DNA of 44,393 nucleotides from Lachnospiraceae bacterium. Its GTDB lineage: Bacteria; Bacillota; Clostridia; Lachnospirales; Lachnospiraceae. A program made the translations under genes and the position numbers. The notes under the pieces are model-generated. The model saw nothing but the letters and a program-made list of their open reading frames with translations. It did not search any database and was not told where the DNA came from. Position 1 is the first letter of the stretch; every line of letters begins with the position of its first letter. The DNA is taken from positions 1-44,393 of the forward strand of contig JAEEIV010000076.1 in assembly GCA_016281555.1 (NCBI GenBank), in the 5' to 3' direction. Shown in pieces: positions 6,886 through 19,039 of the stretch.

Positions 6886-8829
6886 TTACTGGTAATAGTG
6901 CTCCGGTTCCGGAAGCGCCTCCCACTCCGGCAGAGCAGTTATGAGGTTCTGAAGGTCGTACATTGCCTGAAGAAACGCTCGGGCTTCTTCAGAAAAACAT
7001 TGCTCGGATGAGCCGAACGCGATCCCGCGGCAGTTCACGGTTTTTTGCTGCCCGTCCGCATTGACCGTTACAACGATCGTCTGATTCGGTTCAGACATGT
7101 ATTTCGTCTCTGCGTCAGGCGCATTGAAGGGATCATAGGACTCCGGATACTGCCAAAAATCAATGTCCATGACCAGTCTTCTGTATGCCTCCTTCAGCTG
7201 ATCCTCTGACAGTTTGACATATGCCGTATACTTCTCCGTATCCGAAGCGTCCCTGGTTTTGATCAGTTTTCCGCTTTTGCTGTCGTAGGAACTGACTCCG
7301 TACACTCCGAACGTCATCGAGAAAGAAAAGTCCTCGGGAAGTGTGATTCGATGGCCCCATTGCTCCCGCCTGCGCCTTGCTTCCTCGCGCTCTTCCTCCG
7401 TATAGTGGTAGCGGATCTTCGATTCCTCTCCGACAGCGTATTTCCCGCCGAACAGCTTCCCGATCTCCGCTTTCAGTCTTTCAATATCGTTCCCGACGAA
7501 ATAGCTGCTGAGTATATTGAAAAACGGATGCAGCGTGACCCGGGAATCCGGCAGTCCGTAGGTGGACAGGATCAATTCGGTATCCTCCACCGTCATGAGC
7601 TGATACAGGCCGAGGATCAGGGGGACTTCCTCTTCCGCAGCCGGCGTGATGATGCATCGGTAAAAGTTCTCGCCTTCCTTGCACGTATGTACGTTCAGCC
7701 CTTCCGACGCATCCAATGCAAAGACTTCCGGCCTTTCTTTCCTTAATGTTTCGAGGCGTGCCAATTCCGCTTCGGTATAGCTGTGCTCCATCTGACTCTC
7801 CCCCGCGTCCGTTTTCTTGAGCGGCCCGGTGAACAGCACCACCGCGATGATCACCGCCGCTGCCGCGCCGATCACGATGAGCCACGGCAAGGGTTTCTTA
7901 TAATTCAGCACGGCCTTGATCCTCTCTTTCCTGCCGGTTTCCCCGAATCCGGCAATGCCCTGGACCCTCGGACTGCCTTCTCCGAACCGGAGGATGGCGG
8001 CCGCATATTCCGCCCGTCCGTCGTCTTCCATGTTCCGGATCACCCGCTCGTCGCAGGCATATTCCACGTCTCTGCAGAACAGATGATAGGCGACCCAGAG
8101 GAGCGGATGGAACCAATAGATGCTGAGAAGCAGGAACGCGAGCGGTTTTGCAATGTGATCCCCGTACGCGATGTGCGTTTTTTCATGGAGGATCACATAC
8201 TGCTCGGCCGTAGAGTCATTGCCCGGCTGGACGTAGATCCGCGGGCGGAAGAATCCGAAAACGAAGGCGTTCGGCGAGTCCTTCAGGTAGTAGACGTTTC
8301 CCGCCTTTTGCGTCGCGCCCTTCGTCTTTCTGTAGACCCTGACCTGCCCGATCACGAAATAGACGAGAAATGCTGCCATTCCGGCAATCCAGACCGCCCC
8401 GAGGAGCAACGGTATCACAGGCGCTCCGGAATTCTTCGTCTCCGGGGCCTGTGTTTCGGACGGCCGGACCTGAATTTGAATTTCCGCCGGCGTTAATTCG
8501 GTCCCGGAATTCACGGGCTGCTTGTTTTCGTTACCGGGATCTGCGGTTTCGACCGGTGCAGCGGTTGTTCCGGAAGGTGCCGCCCGGTTTCCTTCGATCG
8601 CCGTTATGACCGTCTCCGCGCCCGGAACGATGCCGAGTGGGCTTTCGATCGAAACGGGAACGAGAAGCCGGATCGCGAGAAGCGCCCAGAACACGAGCCG
8701 GACCCGCTTCAGCCTGTTACGGAAAATCAGCCGGAAGCCGACCGCCGCCAAAACGAACAGCCCCGCGGAAATGCTGACGTTTAAGAGCCGCATCAGGATC
8801 CCGGAAACAACTGTCGACAACGCGTTCAT
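6886..8829 (-). CDS. M56 family membrane metallopeptidase (BlaR1/MecR1-like)
   Basis: A 647-residue integral membrane protein. The N-terminal half has hydrophobic helices near 4-36, 43-62, 139-165, 229-250 and 312-335. The zinc site is HEKTH at 215-219, with DVEYACDE downstream as in BlaR1. In this family, activation leads to cleavage of a partner BlaI repressor. Residues 340-647 are an extracytoplasmic domain rich in charged residues with no visible SxxK/KTG penicillin-binding motifs, so it probably senses something other than beta-lactams. It begins one base after the BlaI stop, and the two form an operon with a shared promoter. No beta-lactamase gene is nearby. Confidence 0.9.
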   Translation of the reverse strand: MNALSTVVSGILMRLLNVSISAGLFVLAAVGFRLIFRNRLKRVRLVFWALLAIRLLVPVSIESPLGIVPGAETVITAIEGNRAAPSGTTAAPVETADPGNENKQPVNSGTELTPAEIQIQVRPSETQAPETKNSGAPVIPLLLGAVWIAGMAAFLVYFVIGQVRVYRKTKGATQKAGNVYYLKDSPNAFVFGFFRPRIYVQPGNDSTAEQYVILHEKTHIAYGDHIAKPLAFLLLSIYWFHPLLWVAYHLFCRDVEYACDERVIRNMEDDGRAEYAAAILRFGEGSPRVQGIAGFGETGRKERIKAVLNYKKPLPWLIVIGAAAAVIIAVVLFTGPLKKTDAGESQMEHSYTEAELARLETLRKERPEVFALDASEGLNVHTCKEGENFYRCIITPAAEEEVPLILGLYQLMTVEDTELILSTYGLPDSRVTLHPFFNILSSYFVGNDIERLKAEIGKLFGGKYAVGEESKIRYHYTEEEREEARRRREQWGHRITLPEDFSFSMTFGVYGVSSYDSKSGKLIKTRDASDTEKYTAYVKLSEDQLKEAYRRLVMDIDFWQYPESYDPFNAPDAETKYMSEPNQTIVVTVNADGQQKTVNCRGIAFGSSEQCFSEEARAFLQAMYDLQNLITALPEWEALPEPEHYYQ

Positions 8830-8830
8830 C

Positions 8831-9199
8831 TCATTGCCTCTCTTTCCGGAACCGGCGGATCGTCTCCTCCAGCTCCGCGATTTCCGCTTCGCTCAGCTTG
8901 TCTGCCGACGCGAACGCGGCGATGAACGACGGCAATGACCCTCCGAATCCCTCCCGGATCGTCTCCCGGGACACCGCAAGATAATAGTCCTCCCGGGCCA
9001 TGACGGGCGAGACCACGCTGTCCTCGTTCCGAAACAGCCCCTTCTGGCAAAGGATCCGAAGTACCGTATACGTGGTCGGTTTCTTCCAATGAAGTTCTTC
9101 TTCCGCGAGTTTCGCAAGTTTTCCGGAGTTGATCGGGGCGTTTTCCCAGATGAGATCCGCAAAGCGCGACTGCATTTCGCCGAGAATGATGTCTGACAT
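8831..9199 (-). CDS. BlaI/MecI/CopY family repressor
   Basis: A 122-residue winged-helix repressor. Residues 5-70 form the DNA-binding domain, with KPTTYTVLRILCQKGLFRNE as recognition helix and wing, the family hallmark. Residues 75-122 form the helical dimerisation region, where the partner protease normally cuts. Length matches BlaI. An AAGGAG site precedes the start. It is co-transcribed with the M56 gene and probably represses their common promoter through the two palindromes at 9218-9232 and 9247-9261. Confidence 0.92.
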   Translation of the reverse strand: MSDIILGEMQSRFADLIWENAPINSGKLAKLAEEELHWKKPTTYTVLRILCQKGLFRNEDSVVSPVMAREDYYLAVSRETIREGFGGSLPSFIAAFASADKLSEAEIAELEETIRRFRKERQ

Positions 9200-9217
9200 C
9201 GATGAGTTCTCCTTCGT

Positions 9218-9232
9218 TTTATTCAGGATAAA
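9218..9232. promoter_or_regulatory. Operator 2, imperfect copy
   Basis: TTTATTCAGGATAAA repeats the operator 1 pattern with one arm imperfect. Its centre is 29 bp from that of operator 1, close to three helical turns, so both would face the same side of the DNA. It lies between the predicted transcription start and the BlaI start codon. Confidence 0.6.
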
Positions 9233-9244
9233 CCTTGCATCTTG

Positions 9245-9273
9245 ATTTTATTCTGAATAAACCAATTTGTCAA
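9245..9273 (-). promoter_or_regulatory. Promoter of the BlaI-M56 operon
   Basis: Minus-strand TTGACA (9268-9273), a 17-bp spacer and TAAAAT (9245-9250). The spacer and part of the -10 are covered by a perfect palindrome. The -35 and its upstream flank share a 17-base string with the rRNA promoter. Confidence 0.75.
9247..9261. promoter_or_regulatory. Operator 1, perfect palindrome
   Basis: TTTATTC-T-GAATAAA is a perfect 7-1-7 palindrome lying over the -10 element and spacer of the BlaI-M56 promoter. This is the expected place for a repressor site. Confidence 0.7.
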
Positions 9274-9291
9274 GCACTTTTTTCGGAAGAG

Positions 9292-9324
9292 AAAAACGGC
9301 AGCCTCCGTTCCCCGGAAACCGCC
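9292..9324 (-). terminator. Terminator after the TIR-LRR genes
   Basis: On the minus strand GGCGGTTTCC (9324-9315) pairs along ten bases (with G-U pairs) with GGAGGCTGCC (9307-9298), loop GGGGAAC, followed by G and TTTTT (9296-9292). It ends the long unit that starts with dnaA/dnaN and separates it from the BlaI promoter. Confidence 0.65.
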
Positions 9325-9355
9325 GCTTTCTTTAGATTGCTCTCTATTCTCTTTC

Positions 9356-11008
9356 TCAGAACGGTGCCACCGGCTTGTTGTCTTCGCCGAGCAGCACGGA
9401 CTCCACCTTGCCGCTGCCTTCGAACGACTGCACAAATTCCATAAGGCCTTCGAACGAGCCCTGGGCATACCAAGCGAAGCCGGGGTGCTCCGCAACGAGG
9501 ACGAGACCGTCGTTCCGGATCGTTCCGCCGCTCCACGTCATCGAGCCGCCGAGCCAGTAGCCGAGCGTTCCGCGGATGATGTACTCGCCGGCCTCCTGAT
9601 TCATGGTATTGCCGCGCTCCAGCTCGTGGATCCCGCCTTCTTCGACGATGTAGGTGCCGCGATTGTACCGGTCGCTCATGCCGCCGGAGGCGAAGCCGCC
9701 GTTTTCGACAATGAAAGTCCCGTAGTTCGTTTCATTGGTCATCCCGGTTTCCCAGGTACCGAACAGATGGATCGTACCGTAGTTCGTGATCGTCAGGCTG
9801 TCGCCGCTGATGGCCGCGTCCGCGCGGATCGTCAGCGTGTCTCCTGCCGGGATCTCGAACGTCGCGTTTTTCTCGAGCCGCATCAGGTGAATGTCCGGAT
9901 CCTCCGACGCCGCCTTCCATTCCTCGTACGTCCGGATCAGTACGTCCGGGTGGCGGATCTCGAAAGAGGCGCCTTCGACCGAGATGTTGGCATCCTCGAG
10001 GGAATAACGGTCTATGACCACGGTCTTTAAAGAGGGCATCGTTTTCAACTCGTCAAAGCCTTCGTTGATACTGATGTTGTTGAGATACAGGGTCTCGAGA
10101 TTCGTGAGCGCGCTGATGCCCTTCAGGGAAAAGCCGTAATTGTCCGGATCGTCCCCCGCTCCCGCGTGCATGAGCGACAGGTCGAGAACACGGAGTTTTT
10201 TCAGTTCGAGCAGGCCGGTCAGGTCCTTCAGCGTGTTTCCGGCGAGCGACAGTTCCTCGAGATTCACGAGGGCCGCGAACTCACCGGCATCGCCGATCTC
10301 GCCGTACGGCAGCGTTTCGTCCGCCTTCGGAAGATAGAGCCGGTAGGAGCCGTCATTGGTCAGGGGATGCGCGCTGTATATGCCATCGGATTCGAACTCG
10401 CTCTTCAGCGTTTCGCCGTACAGATAGACCTTTCTCACGGAAGTCACGCTGCCGGAAATGCCGAGTTTTCCGAGCAGGGAGTCCGGATCGATCCGGTTTC
10501 CTTCGAACGGGCGGAAAATGAGGAGCAATGCGATCGCCGCGATAAGAAGCGCTCCGCCGATCAGCGTGAACAGAATGCCCCGCCGGGAGGCTTTCTTCTG
10601 CGCGTCCGTGATCTTCAGGTCCTGCAGGACCGAGGAGTCCGTGATCGCGCGGACGAAGTCCCCCTCGTCCTGATAACGGCTTTTAAAGATGCCCTGGCTG
10701 GATCCGAGCAGCAGGTTCAGGCTCTCCGGCAATTTCACGTCATCGAGAAAGACCGGAATCACGCTCCGTCCGTTTCCGACGGCTTCCGTGACGCGCGATT
10801 CCATTTCCGGCAGAGACTGCTCGCTGAAAAACAGCAAGGCAGAGGATGCTTTTTTCAGGATCCCCTGCTCTTTATTGCCGAATTTTTCCGAAAAATAAAG
10901 TTTTGCCTTTTCCGAAACGCCTTCCAGCACCTTTCCGGCGGCTTCGCGGTCGCATTCCGCAAAGGATGCGAACAAAAACGGCGACCTGTTTCCGCTGTAA
11001 GTTTTCAT
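9356..11008 (-). CDS. TIR-like - transmembrane - LRR - beta-solenoid protein
   Basis: A 550-residue predicted membrane receptor. Residues 8-115 look like a divergent TIR domain (FLFASFAECD, ALLFFSEQSL, VIPVFLDDVKLP align with the next gene's TIR). A basic patch (KKASRR) and one membrane helix at about 144-165 imply a cytosolic N-terminus. Outside are leucine-rich repeats at about 245-335 (NLEELSLAGN, KLRVLDLS, NLETLYLNN) and, at about 376-505, short repeats of the type N-Y/R-G-T forming a likely beta-solenoid. The TIR catalytic glutamate position aligns with Arg72 or Thr74, so enzymatic activity is doubtful. It lies two bases after the upstream TIR gene, whose stop region contains its strong AGGAGG site. 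Ligand and output are unknown. Confidence 0.85.
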   Translation of the reverse strand: MKTYSGNRSPFLFASFAECDREAAGKVLEGVSEKAKLYFSEKFGNKEQGILKKASSALLFFSEQSLPEMESRVTEAVGNGRSVIPVFLDDVKLPESLNLLLGSSQGIFKSRYQDEGDFVRAITDSSVLQDLKITDAQKKASRRGILFTLIGGALLIAAIALLLIFRPFEGNRIDPDSLLGKLGISGSVTSVRKVYLYGETLKSEFESDGIYSAHPLTNDGSYRLYLPKADETLPYGEIGDAGEFAALVNLEELSLAGNTLKDLTGLLELKKLRVLDLSLMHAGAGDDPDNYGFSLKGISALTNLETLYLNNISINEGFDELKTMPSLKTVVIDRYSLEDANISVEGASFEIRHPDVLIRTYEEWKAASEDPDIHLMRLEKNATFEIPAGDTLTIRADAAISGDSLTITNYGTIHLFGTWETGMTNETNYGTFIVENGGFASGGMSDRYNRGTYIVEEGGIHELERGNTMNQEAGEYIIRGTLGYWLGGSMTWSGGTIRNDGLVLVAEHPGFAWYAQGSFEGLMEFVQSFEGSGKVESVLLGEDNKPVAPF

Positions 11009-11010
11009 CG

Positions 11011-12095
11011 TTACCTCCTGATGATGACTTCCACGCCTTTTTTGACCAATGCTTCGACCATATCTCTCATGGAATAGGAAATGACGACCTGCCGGAGGGA
11101 CTTACATTCCGCGAGTGCGGAAAGGTCCGCATCTTCGGGCATGTCCAGGATCTGCAGGATTTCCAGTTTCTGAAGGTCTTTCACCGGCCCGAAGTCCCGG
11201 ATCTCGTTTCCGGAAAGGTCGAGATAGGTAAGTTCCGTCAATGCCCCGATCCCCTCGAGCGACTCCACGCTCTCGCATACGAGCGCAAGTTCCCGTACGC
11301 GGCCCGCGTTCAGCCACGAAAGGTCGGAAAAGATGCCGCGTTCCAGGGGGGTCTCCTGCAGGAAAAAGCCGGTTTCGTCGTGGCGGATGACCGACGGCTC
11401 CGTCAACAGATAATTGCCGGCGAGGTAGATCGATTCCGTTTCCGACGATTTTAAGAGGACTTCCATCGCGAGAGCGCTGTTTAACTCCGTCACCGAAACC
11501 TCATTGCCGTCCTCCGTCCGGACCGTGGTGCGTTCCACGATCGGCCGCGCCCCGAACCAGCCCTTCAAGAGCCCGACGAACGCAAGCACGCCCGCAAGCA
11601 GCAGAAGCGCCATCACGACGGCAATGATCGCCCAGACGTTGACCTTTTTCCGGCGTTTTTTCAGTTTCCGGCCGGTTCCTTCCCCGGCTTCGCCGACGAA
11701 TTCCTCTCCGAGCATCTCCCTGACCGCTTCCGCGATTTTTTCCGGAGACTGAAAAGGCACGTCCGGATTCACGGAAAGCTGCATGGCCATGTCCGGCGGC
11801 AGTTCCGTCTCATCGAGACGCACCTTCAAAATGCTTTTCTTTTCTGCGACGGCGTAATTGATCTCCCGCGCGCAGTTATGGGAAGTCAGGGAATGCGCGG
11901 AAAGGAATGCCAAGACCGCGCCGGAATCCCGCAGGTGTTCGGCGATGGCTTTCGGCCAGTTCTGACCGGCCTCCAGCCCTTCGTCGTACCAGAAGCGGAT
12001 TCCCTCCTCTTCCATTGCCCTAAGCACGGGGAGCACTTTCCCCGAGTCCTTGTGAGCGTAGCTTATGAATACGTATTTCCTGTCGTTTGGTCCGT

Positions 12096-12099
<4 letters not shown>
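11011..12099 (-). CDS. TIR - transmembrane - LRR protein coupled to gyrA
   Basis: A 362-residue predicted membrane receptor. Residues 7-130 are a clear TIR domain: YVFISYAHKD starts strand A, FWYDEGLEAGQNW forms the BB-loop region, and SHNCAREINYA carries the C-x-x-E motif with the likely NAD-cleaving glutamate at residue 79. Basic residues 145-152 followed by a helix at about 155-178 predict a cytosolic TIR with the remainder outside. Residues 243-345 contain leucine-rich repeats (LTELTYLDLSGNEI). The ATG overlaps the gyrA stop (ATGA) and no good Shine-Dalgarno is seen, so translation probably depends on gyrA. TIR proteins act in bacterial immunity or signalling; this one's role is unknown. 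Confidence 0.9.
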
Positions 12100-14627
<2,528 letters not shown>

Positions 14628-14702
14628 TCTTTTCCTCCGGGATCACCGCTTTTTTGCGGCCCCTTTTTCCTTCGCTTCCAAACGGCGCCTAAGTCCGCGC
14701 CT

Positions 14703-16634
14703 TTACTGAATGTCGAGCGTCGCGTACTTCGCGTTCTTCTCAATGAATTCGCGGCGCGGCTCGACGTTGTCGCCCATGAGCACGTTGAACGTAAGATCGA
14801 TCTCCGCTGCCTGCTCCTCGTCGTAAAGCACCTTCTTTAAGACGCGGCGTTCGGGATCCATCGTCGTCTCCCAAAGCTGCTTGTAATCCATTTCGCCGAG
14901 ACCTTTGTACCGCTGGACCTTGTTGTTCGAATCGCGGCCGATCGCCTGCATGATCTCTTCAAGTTCCCGGTCCGAATAGGCGTACCAGACGTTCTTTCCC
15001 TTCTCCACCTTAAAGAGCGGCGGCTGTGCGAGATAGACGTGCCCCTCCTTGATGAGGTCCGGCATGAACCGGTAGATGAAGGTCAGCAGCAGCGTCGAAA
15101 TGTGCGCGCCGTCCACGTCGGCATCGGTCATCAGAATGATCTTGTCGTAGCGGAGCTTCGAAATGTCGAATTCCTCGTGGATGTTCGTGCCGAAGCAGGA
15201 AATCATCGTCTTGATCTCTTCATTGCCGAGGATCTTGTCCAGACGGGCTTTTTCGACGTTCAGGATCTTTCCGCGAAGCGGCAGGATCGCCTGCGTCGAA
15301 TTGTTCCGGGCCTTTTTCGCGGAGCCGCCGGCGGAATCACCCTCAACGATGAAGATCTCGCACTCGGCGGGGTTCCGGCTGTTGCAGTCCCAGAGCTTGC
15401 CCATGAAGTTCATGGAATCGAGCGTGCCTTTCCGGCGGACCAGATCCCGGGCCTTTCTCGCGGCATCTCTTGCACGTGCGGACTGCACCGATTTTTCACA
15501 GATGATGCGCGCGGTCTGGGGATTCTGCTCGAGGAAATATGTGAGCTGCTCGGTGACGACGGCGTCGACGGCCGTTCTCGCCTCGGAGTTTCCGAGTTTC
15601 TGCTTCGTCTGACCTTCGAACTGCGGATCCGAGATCTTCACGGAAATGATCGCCGCCAGGCCTTCCCGGATGTCCTCTCCGGAGAGGTCCGTGTCATTGT
15701 CCTTCAGGATCTTATTGTCGCGGGCATATTTATTGAACACCTTTGTGAGCGCGTTCTTGAAGCCCGTCATGTGCATGCCGCCTTCCGGCGTGTTGATGTT
15801 ATTGACGAAAGAATAGATCGACTCGTTGTATGCGTCGTTGTGCTGCATCGCGACTTCGACGACAACGCCGTTCTTCTCGCCGTTGCAGTAAATGACGTCC
15901 TCGTAGAGCGCCGCCTTCGAATGATTCAGATACGAAACGAACTCCCGGATGCCGCCTTCGTAATGATAGGTGTTCGACTTCTTCTCCTCGCGGTCGTCCT
16001 CGAGAACGATCTTGAGTCCGGCCGTTAAGAACGCCATCTCCCGCATCCTGTCCGCCAGCGTGTCGTACTCGAACACGGTCTCTTCGAAGATCTCACGGTC
16101 CGGGAAGAAGGTGACTCTCGTTCCGGACTCGCCTTCCGCGCAGTCGCCGACGATCTTCAGGGCATACATGACCTTGCCGCGCTCGTAGCGCTGCTTGTAG
16201 ATCTTTCCCTCGTGCTTGATCTCGACCTCGAGCCATTCGGACAATGCGTTGACGACCGACGCGCCGACGCCGTGCAGACCGCCGGAGACCTTGTACCCCC
16301 CGCCGCCGAACTTGCCGCCGGCGTGCAGGATCGTGAATACGACCTCGACCGCCGGGATGCCGGCCTTTTCATGGATGCCGACCGGGATGCCGCGCCCGTT
16401 GTCCGTCACAGAGCAGGATCCGTCCGCGTTCAGCGTCACGACGATCGTATCGCAGAACCCCGCGAGCGCTTCGTCCACGGAGTTGTCGAGGATCTCATAT
16501 ACCAAATGATGCAGACCGCGGATCGAGGTCGAGCCGATGTACATGCCCGGCCGCTTTCTGACGGCTTCCAGTCCCTCCAGAATCTGGATTTGACTGGCAT
16601 CATATTCCTGTTCCACTTCAAATTCGTTCGTCAT
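14703..16634 (-). CDS. gyrB: DNA gyrase subunit B
   Basis: The 643-residue ATPase subunit of gyrase. The GHKL ATP site is visible in [24 protein letters not shown] and [15 protein letters not shown]. The TOPRIM metal site is EGDSAGGSA, with DADVDGAH downstream. The C-terminal zipper ends in a [15 protein letters not shown] block. Length is normal for the short Firmicutes form without the Gram-negative insertion. The start overlaps the recF 3' end by 17 bases, and the pair with gyrA lies in the dnaA-dnaN-recF cluster. Confidence 0.98.
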   Translation of the reverse strand: MTNEFEVEQEYDASQIQILEGLEAVRKRPGMYIGSTSIRGLHHLVYEILDNSVDEALAGFCDTIVVTLNADGSCSVTDNGRGIPVGIHEKAGIPAVEVVFTILHAGGKFGGGGYKVSGGLHGVGASVVNALSEWLEVEIKHEGKIYKQRYERGKVMYALKIVGDCAEGESGTRVTFFPDREIFEETVFEYDTLADRMREMAFLTAGLKIVLEDDREEKKSNTYHYEGGIREFVSYLNHSKAALYEDVIYCNGEKNGVVVEVAMQHNDAYNESIYSFVNNINTPEGGMHMTGFKNALTKVFNKYARDNKILKDNDTDLSGEDIREGLAAIISVKISDPQFEGQTKQKLGNSEARTAVDAVVTEQLTYFLEQNPQTARIICEKSVQSARARDAARKARDLVRRKGTLDSMNFMGKLWDCNSRNPAECEIFIVEGDSAGGSAKKARNNSTQAILPLRGKILNVEKARLDKILGNEEIKTMISCFGTNIHEEFDISKLRYDKIILMTDADVDGAHISTLLLTFIYRFMPDLIKEGHVYLAQPPLFKVEKGKNVWYAYSDRELEEIMQAIGRDSNNKVQRYKGLGEMDYKQLWETTMDPERRVLKKVLYDEEQAAEIDLTFNVLMGDNVEPRREFIEKNAKYATLDIQ

Positions 16635-17730
16635 TCGTAATTACCCCATCCGTCACGTGATATACTTTTTCCGTTTTGACCCGGTTCCGGACGAAATTCT
16701 CCAGTCCGGTACAGGTAATGAAAGTTTGTACTCCCTGTAAGCTGTTCAATAAATATTCCTGCCTCCCGGAATCCAGTTCCGAAAGGACGTCGTCGAGTAA
16801 AAGCACCGGCGGCTCCCCGGCTTTTTTCCGGATCCATTCGATCTCCGAAAGTTTGAGGGAAAGCGCTGCGGTACGCTGCTGCCCCTGCGACCCGTAGATT
16901 CTGGCATCCAGCACGGGCTCATCCTTTTTCATGGAAATGAGATCGAACGCAAGATCGTCCCTGTGCGGGCCCACGGTCGTGGTCTTCTGCCGGAAATCCC
17001 TGGCCCTGGCCTCCTTTAATTTCTGCAGGAAGTCCGGCTCGTTGACGTCCGGCTCGTAGCGGATCTCCAGGATCTCCTGCCCGCCCGTGATCGTCCGGTG
17101 CGTCTCCTTCGCGATCTCAAAAAGGTCCGAAACGAATCTTCTCCGCCCGGCAATGATCTCCTTCCCGGCATTCACGAGCGCCTCGTCCCAGACGTCGAGC
17201 GTTTCCTCCAAAGACGGCTCGAAGGCAATGTCCTTCAATAACTGATTCCTTTGCTCCAGCGCCTTCCGGTACTTCAGCCACGCCTGGTAATAGATCTTGT
17301 CCGTCAGGCTGATCTCCGTATCGAGAAACCGCCGCCGCTCTCCCGGTCCTTCCTTCACGATCTGAAGGTCTTCCGGGGAAAACAGGATCACGTTCAGAAA
17401 TCCGATGAAATCCGCTGCCTTCCTGACCGGAACGGAGTCGATCGCGGCTCCCTTCGCCCGGCCTTTCTTCAAATGCACGTCGATCCGGTGCCGGATGCCC
17501 TGGCGTTCGAAAAAGAGCTTGACGTGCCCTTCTTCCTCCTGAAAGCGGATCATTTCCCGGTCATTGGCCGTACGAAACGATCTGCAGGCGGAGGAAAGAT
17601 ACACGGCTTCCAGAAGATTCGTCTTTCCCTGCGCGTTGTCCCCGTAGAAGATATGGATGCCGTCCTCAAACTCCAGATGCAGTTCCGGATAATTTCTGAA
17701 ATTTTTCAGATCGATGGACTGGATCTTCAT
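16618..17730 (-). CDS. recF: DNA replication and repair protein RecF
   Basis: A 370-residue SMC-like ATPase that helps load RecA at gapped DNA. The Walker A is [15 protein letters not shown] near residues 28-42, and the signature and Walker B regions appear as [16 protein letters not shown] and [11 protein letters not shown] near the C-terminus. Length is standard. It overlaps yaaA by four bases upstream and gyrB by 17 bases downstream, so it is translated within the dnaN-yaaA-recF-gyrB chain. Confidence 0.97.
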   Translation of the reverse strand: MKIQSIDLKNFRNYPELHLEFEDGIHIFYGDNAQGKTNLLEAVYLSSACRSFRTANDREMIRFQEEEGHVKLFFERQGIRHRIDVHLKKGRAKGAAIDSVPVRKAADFIGFLNVILFSPEDLQIVKEGPGERRRFLDTEISLTDKIYYQAWLKYRKALEQRNQLLKDIAFEPSLEETLDVWDEALVNAGKEIIAGRRRFVSDLFEIAKETHRTITGGQEILEIRYEPDVNEPDFLQKLKEARARDFRQKTTTVGPHRDDLAFDLISMKKDEPVLDARIYGSQGQQRTAALSLKLSEIEWIRKKAGEPPVLLLDDVLSELDSGRQEYLLNSLQGVQTFITCTGLENFVRNRVKTEKVYHVTDGVITNDERI

Positions 17731-17936
17731 AGAATATCAATGCTTTCGCCGTTGTATTCCACGATGTCGCCGGGATACAGTTTCCGGCCGCGCCGAAGTT
17801 CCTGCTCTCCGTTCACGAAGACTTCCCCGTTCAGGATGACTTCCTTCGCATCCGATCCCGTTTCCACGAGATTCGACGCCTTCAGCGCCTGACCCAGTTT
17901 GATGTGGTCTTCCCTGACGCGAATGATCATGCTCAC
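17727..17936 (-). CDS. yaaA: S4-domain RNA-binding protein YaaA (RlbA)
   Basis: A 69-residue S4 RNA-binding protein, the small gene normally found between dnaN and recF in Firmicutes. The S4 fold is visible as IKLGQALKASNLVETGSDAK followed by VILNGEVFVNGEQELRRGRKLYPGD. It is thought to bind ribosomal RNA. Both ends overlap the neighbours with ATGA junctions, giving tight translational coupling. Confidence 0.95.
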   Translation of the reverse strand: MSMIIRVREDHIKLGQALKASNLVETGSDAKEVILNGEVFVNGEQELRRGRKLYPGDIVEYNGESIDIL

Positions 17937-19039
17937 TCCTCCGTGAAGTTCACGGGCAGCACGACGTAAATGTATTTCCCTTCGGAATCCTTGATCGTGC
18001 AGGGATAATTGTACTTCACCATGTAAATGTCCACGGTCTCGTCCTCGATCACGCGGAGCGCGTCGATGAGCAGCTTCGGGTTAAAGGCGATCTTGATGTC
18101 CGATCCTTCCTTTTCGATCGAGATGCGCTCGTCAATGAGACCGGCCTGCGACTTCAACCGGATGAGGATCTCCTCGTCCGTGATGGTCATGATGACCGGC
18201 TTCTTGTCGCTTTCGTTAATGTAAAGCGCCGCGCGGTTCAGGCACTCTAAAAGCTGTCTCTTGTTAATGCTGATCTTCGTCTCATATTCCTCGCGGAGCA
18301 TGGACTCGATCTTGAAATATTCCCCTTCGATGACGCGGGAAACCATCTTCGTGTTCTCGAACTCGAAGATGATGTGGTTTTTGGAGAACAGAATGGTCAT
18401 TTCCTTGTTCTGATCCCCGGCAATGATCTTCGAAAGGTCGGTCATCGTCTTCCCGGGAACGATGGAGGTCATCTTCGGATACTGTCCGTTCAGTTCATTG
18501 ACGCGGACGCTGATGCGGTGTCCGTCGAGTGTCGTCATGCGGATCTTGTTATCGAAGACTTCGAGATACACGCCGCCCATGGCCGCGTTCAGGTTCGAAT
18601 CGGAAATGGAGAACACGACCTGATTGATCATTTCACGGACCGTGAACTGCGAAACCGTCACGGAATTCTCCGTATTCACGTCCGGAAGGGTAATGAACGA
18701 ATCCGCGTCCTTTCCGGGAATGGCCGTCTTTAATTTCTCGCAATATAAGGTCACGCTGTCGTTTTCGCCGGATTCGATCGTGATGTCCGAATCGGGAAGG
18801 TTTCTGACGAGCGATGAGAAGAACGTAGCTTCCAATGCAATGACGCCTTCCTCTATGACAAGCGCATCGATCTTCGTTTCGATCCCGAGGGCGGTATCGT
18901 TGGCCGTCAGGATGATCTTGTCATTCTGGGAACGGATCAGGATACACTTCAGGATGTCCAGGGTGGTTCTCACCGGGACGGCTCTCGCAACGGTGTTCAA
19001 ACCTTTTAGCAGGTTTTCTTTGGAACAGACAACTTTCAT
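17933..19039 (-). CDS. dnaN: DNA polymerase III sliding clamp (beta subunit)
   Basis: A 368-residue sliding clamp of three repeated clamp domains that tethers the replicative polymerase to DNA. The N-terminus MKVVCSKENLLKGL is typical, the central block is GGVYLEVFDNKIRMTTLDGHRIS, and the family C-terminus ends in YVVLPVNFTEE in place of the usual MPMR. The start is preceded by AGGAGTGCC. It lies 233 bases downstream of dnaA and overlaps yaaA by four bases. Confidence 0.98.
   Translation of the reverse strand: MKVVCSKENLLKGLNTVARAVPVRTTLDILKCILIRSQNDKIILTANDTALGIETKIDALVIEEGVIALEATFFSSLVRNLPDSDITIESGENDSVTLYCEKLKTAIPGKDADSFITLPDVNTENSVTVSQFTVREMINQVVFSISDSNLNAAMGGVYLEVFDNKIRMTTLDGHRISVRVNELNGQYPKMTSIVPGKTMTDLSKIIAGDQNKEMTILFSKNHIIFEFENTKMVSRVIEGEYFKIESMLREEYETKISINKRQLLECLNRAALYINESDKKPVIMTITDEEILIRLKSQAGLIDERISIEKEGSDIKIAFNPKLLIDALRVIEDETVDIYMVKYNYPCTIKDSEGKYIYVVLPVNFTEE

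Noticed and set aside
6886-9199. Beta-lactam resistance locus
   Set aside because: BlaI and M56 are present, but no beta-lactamase or penicillin-binding sensor motif is visible.
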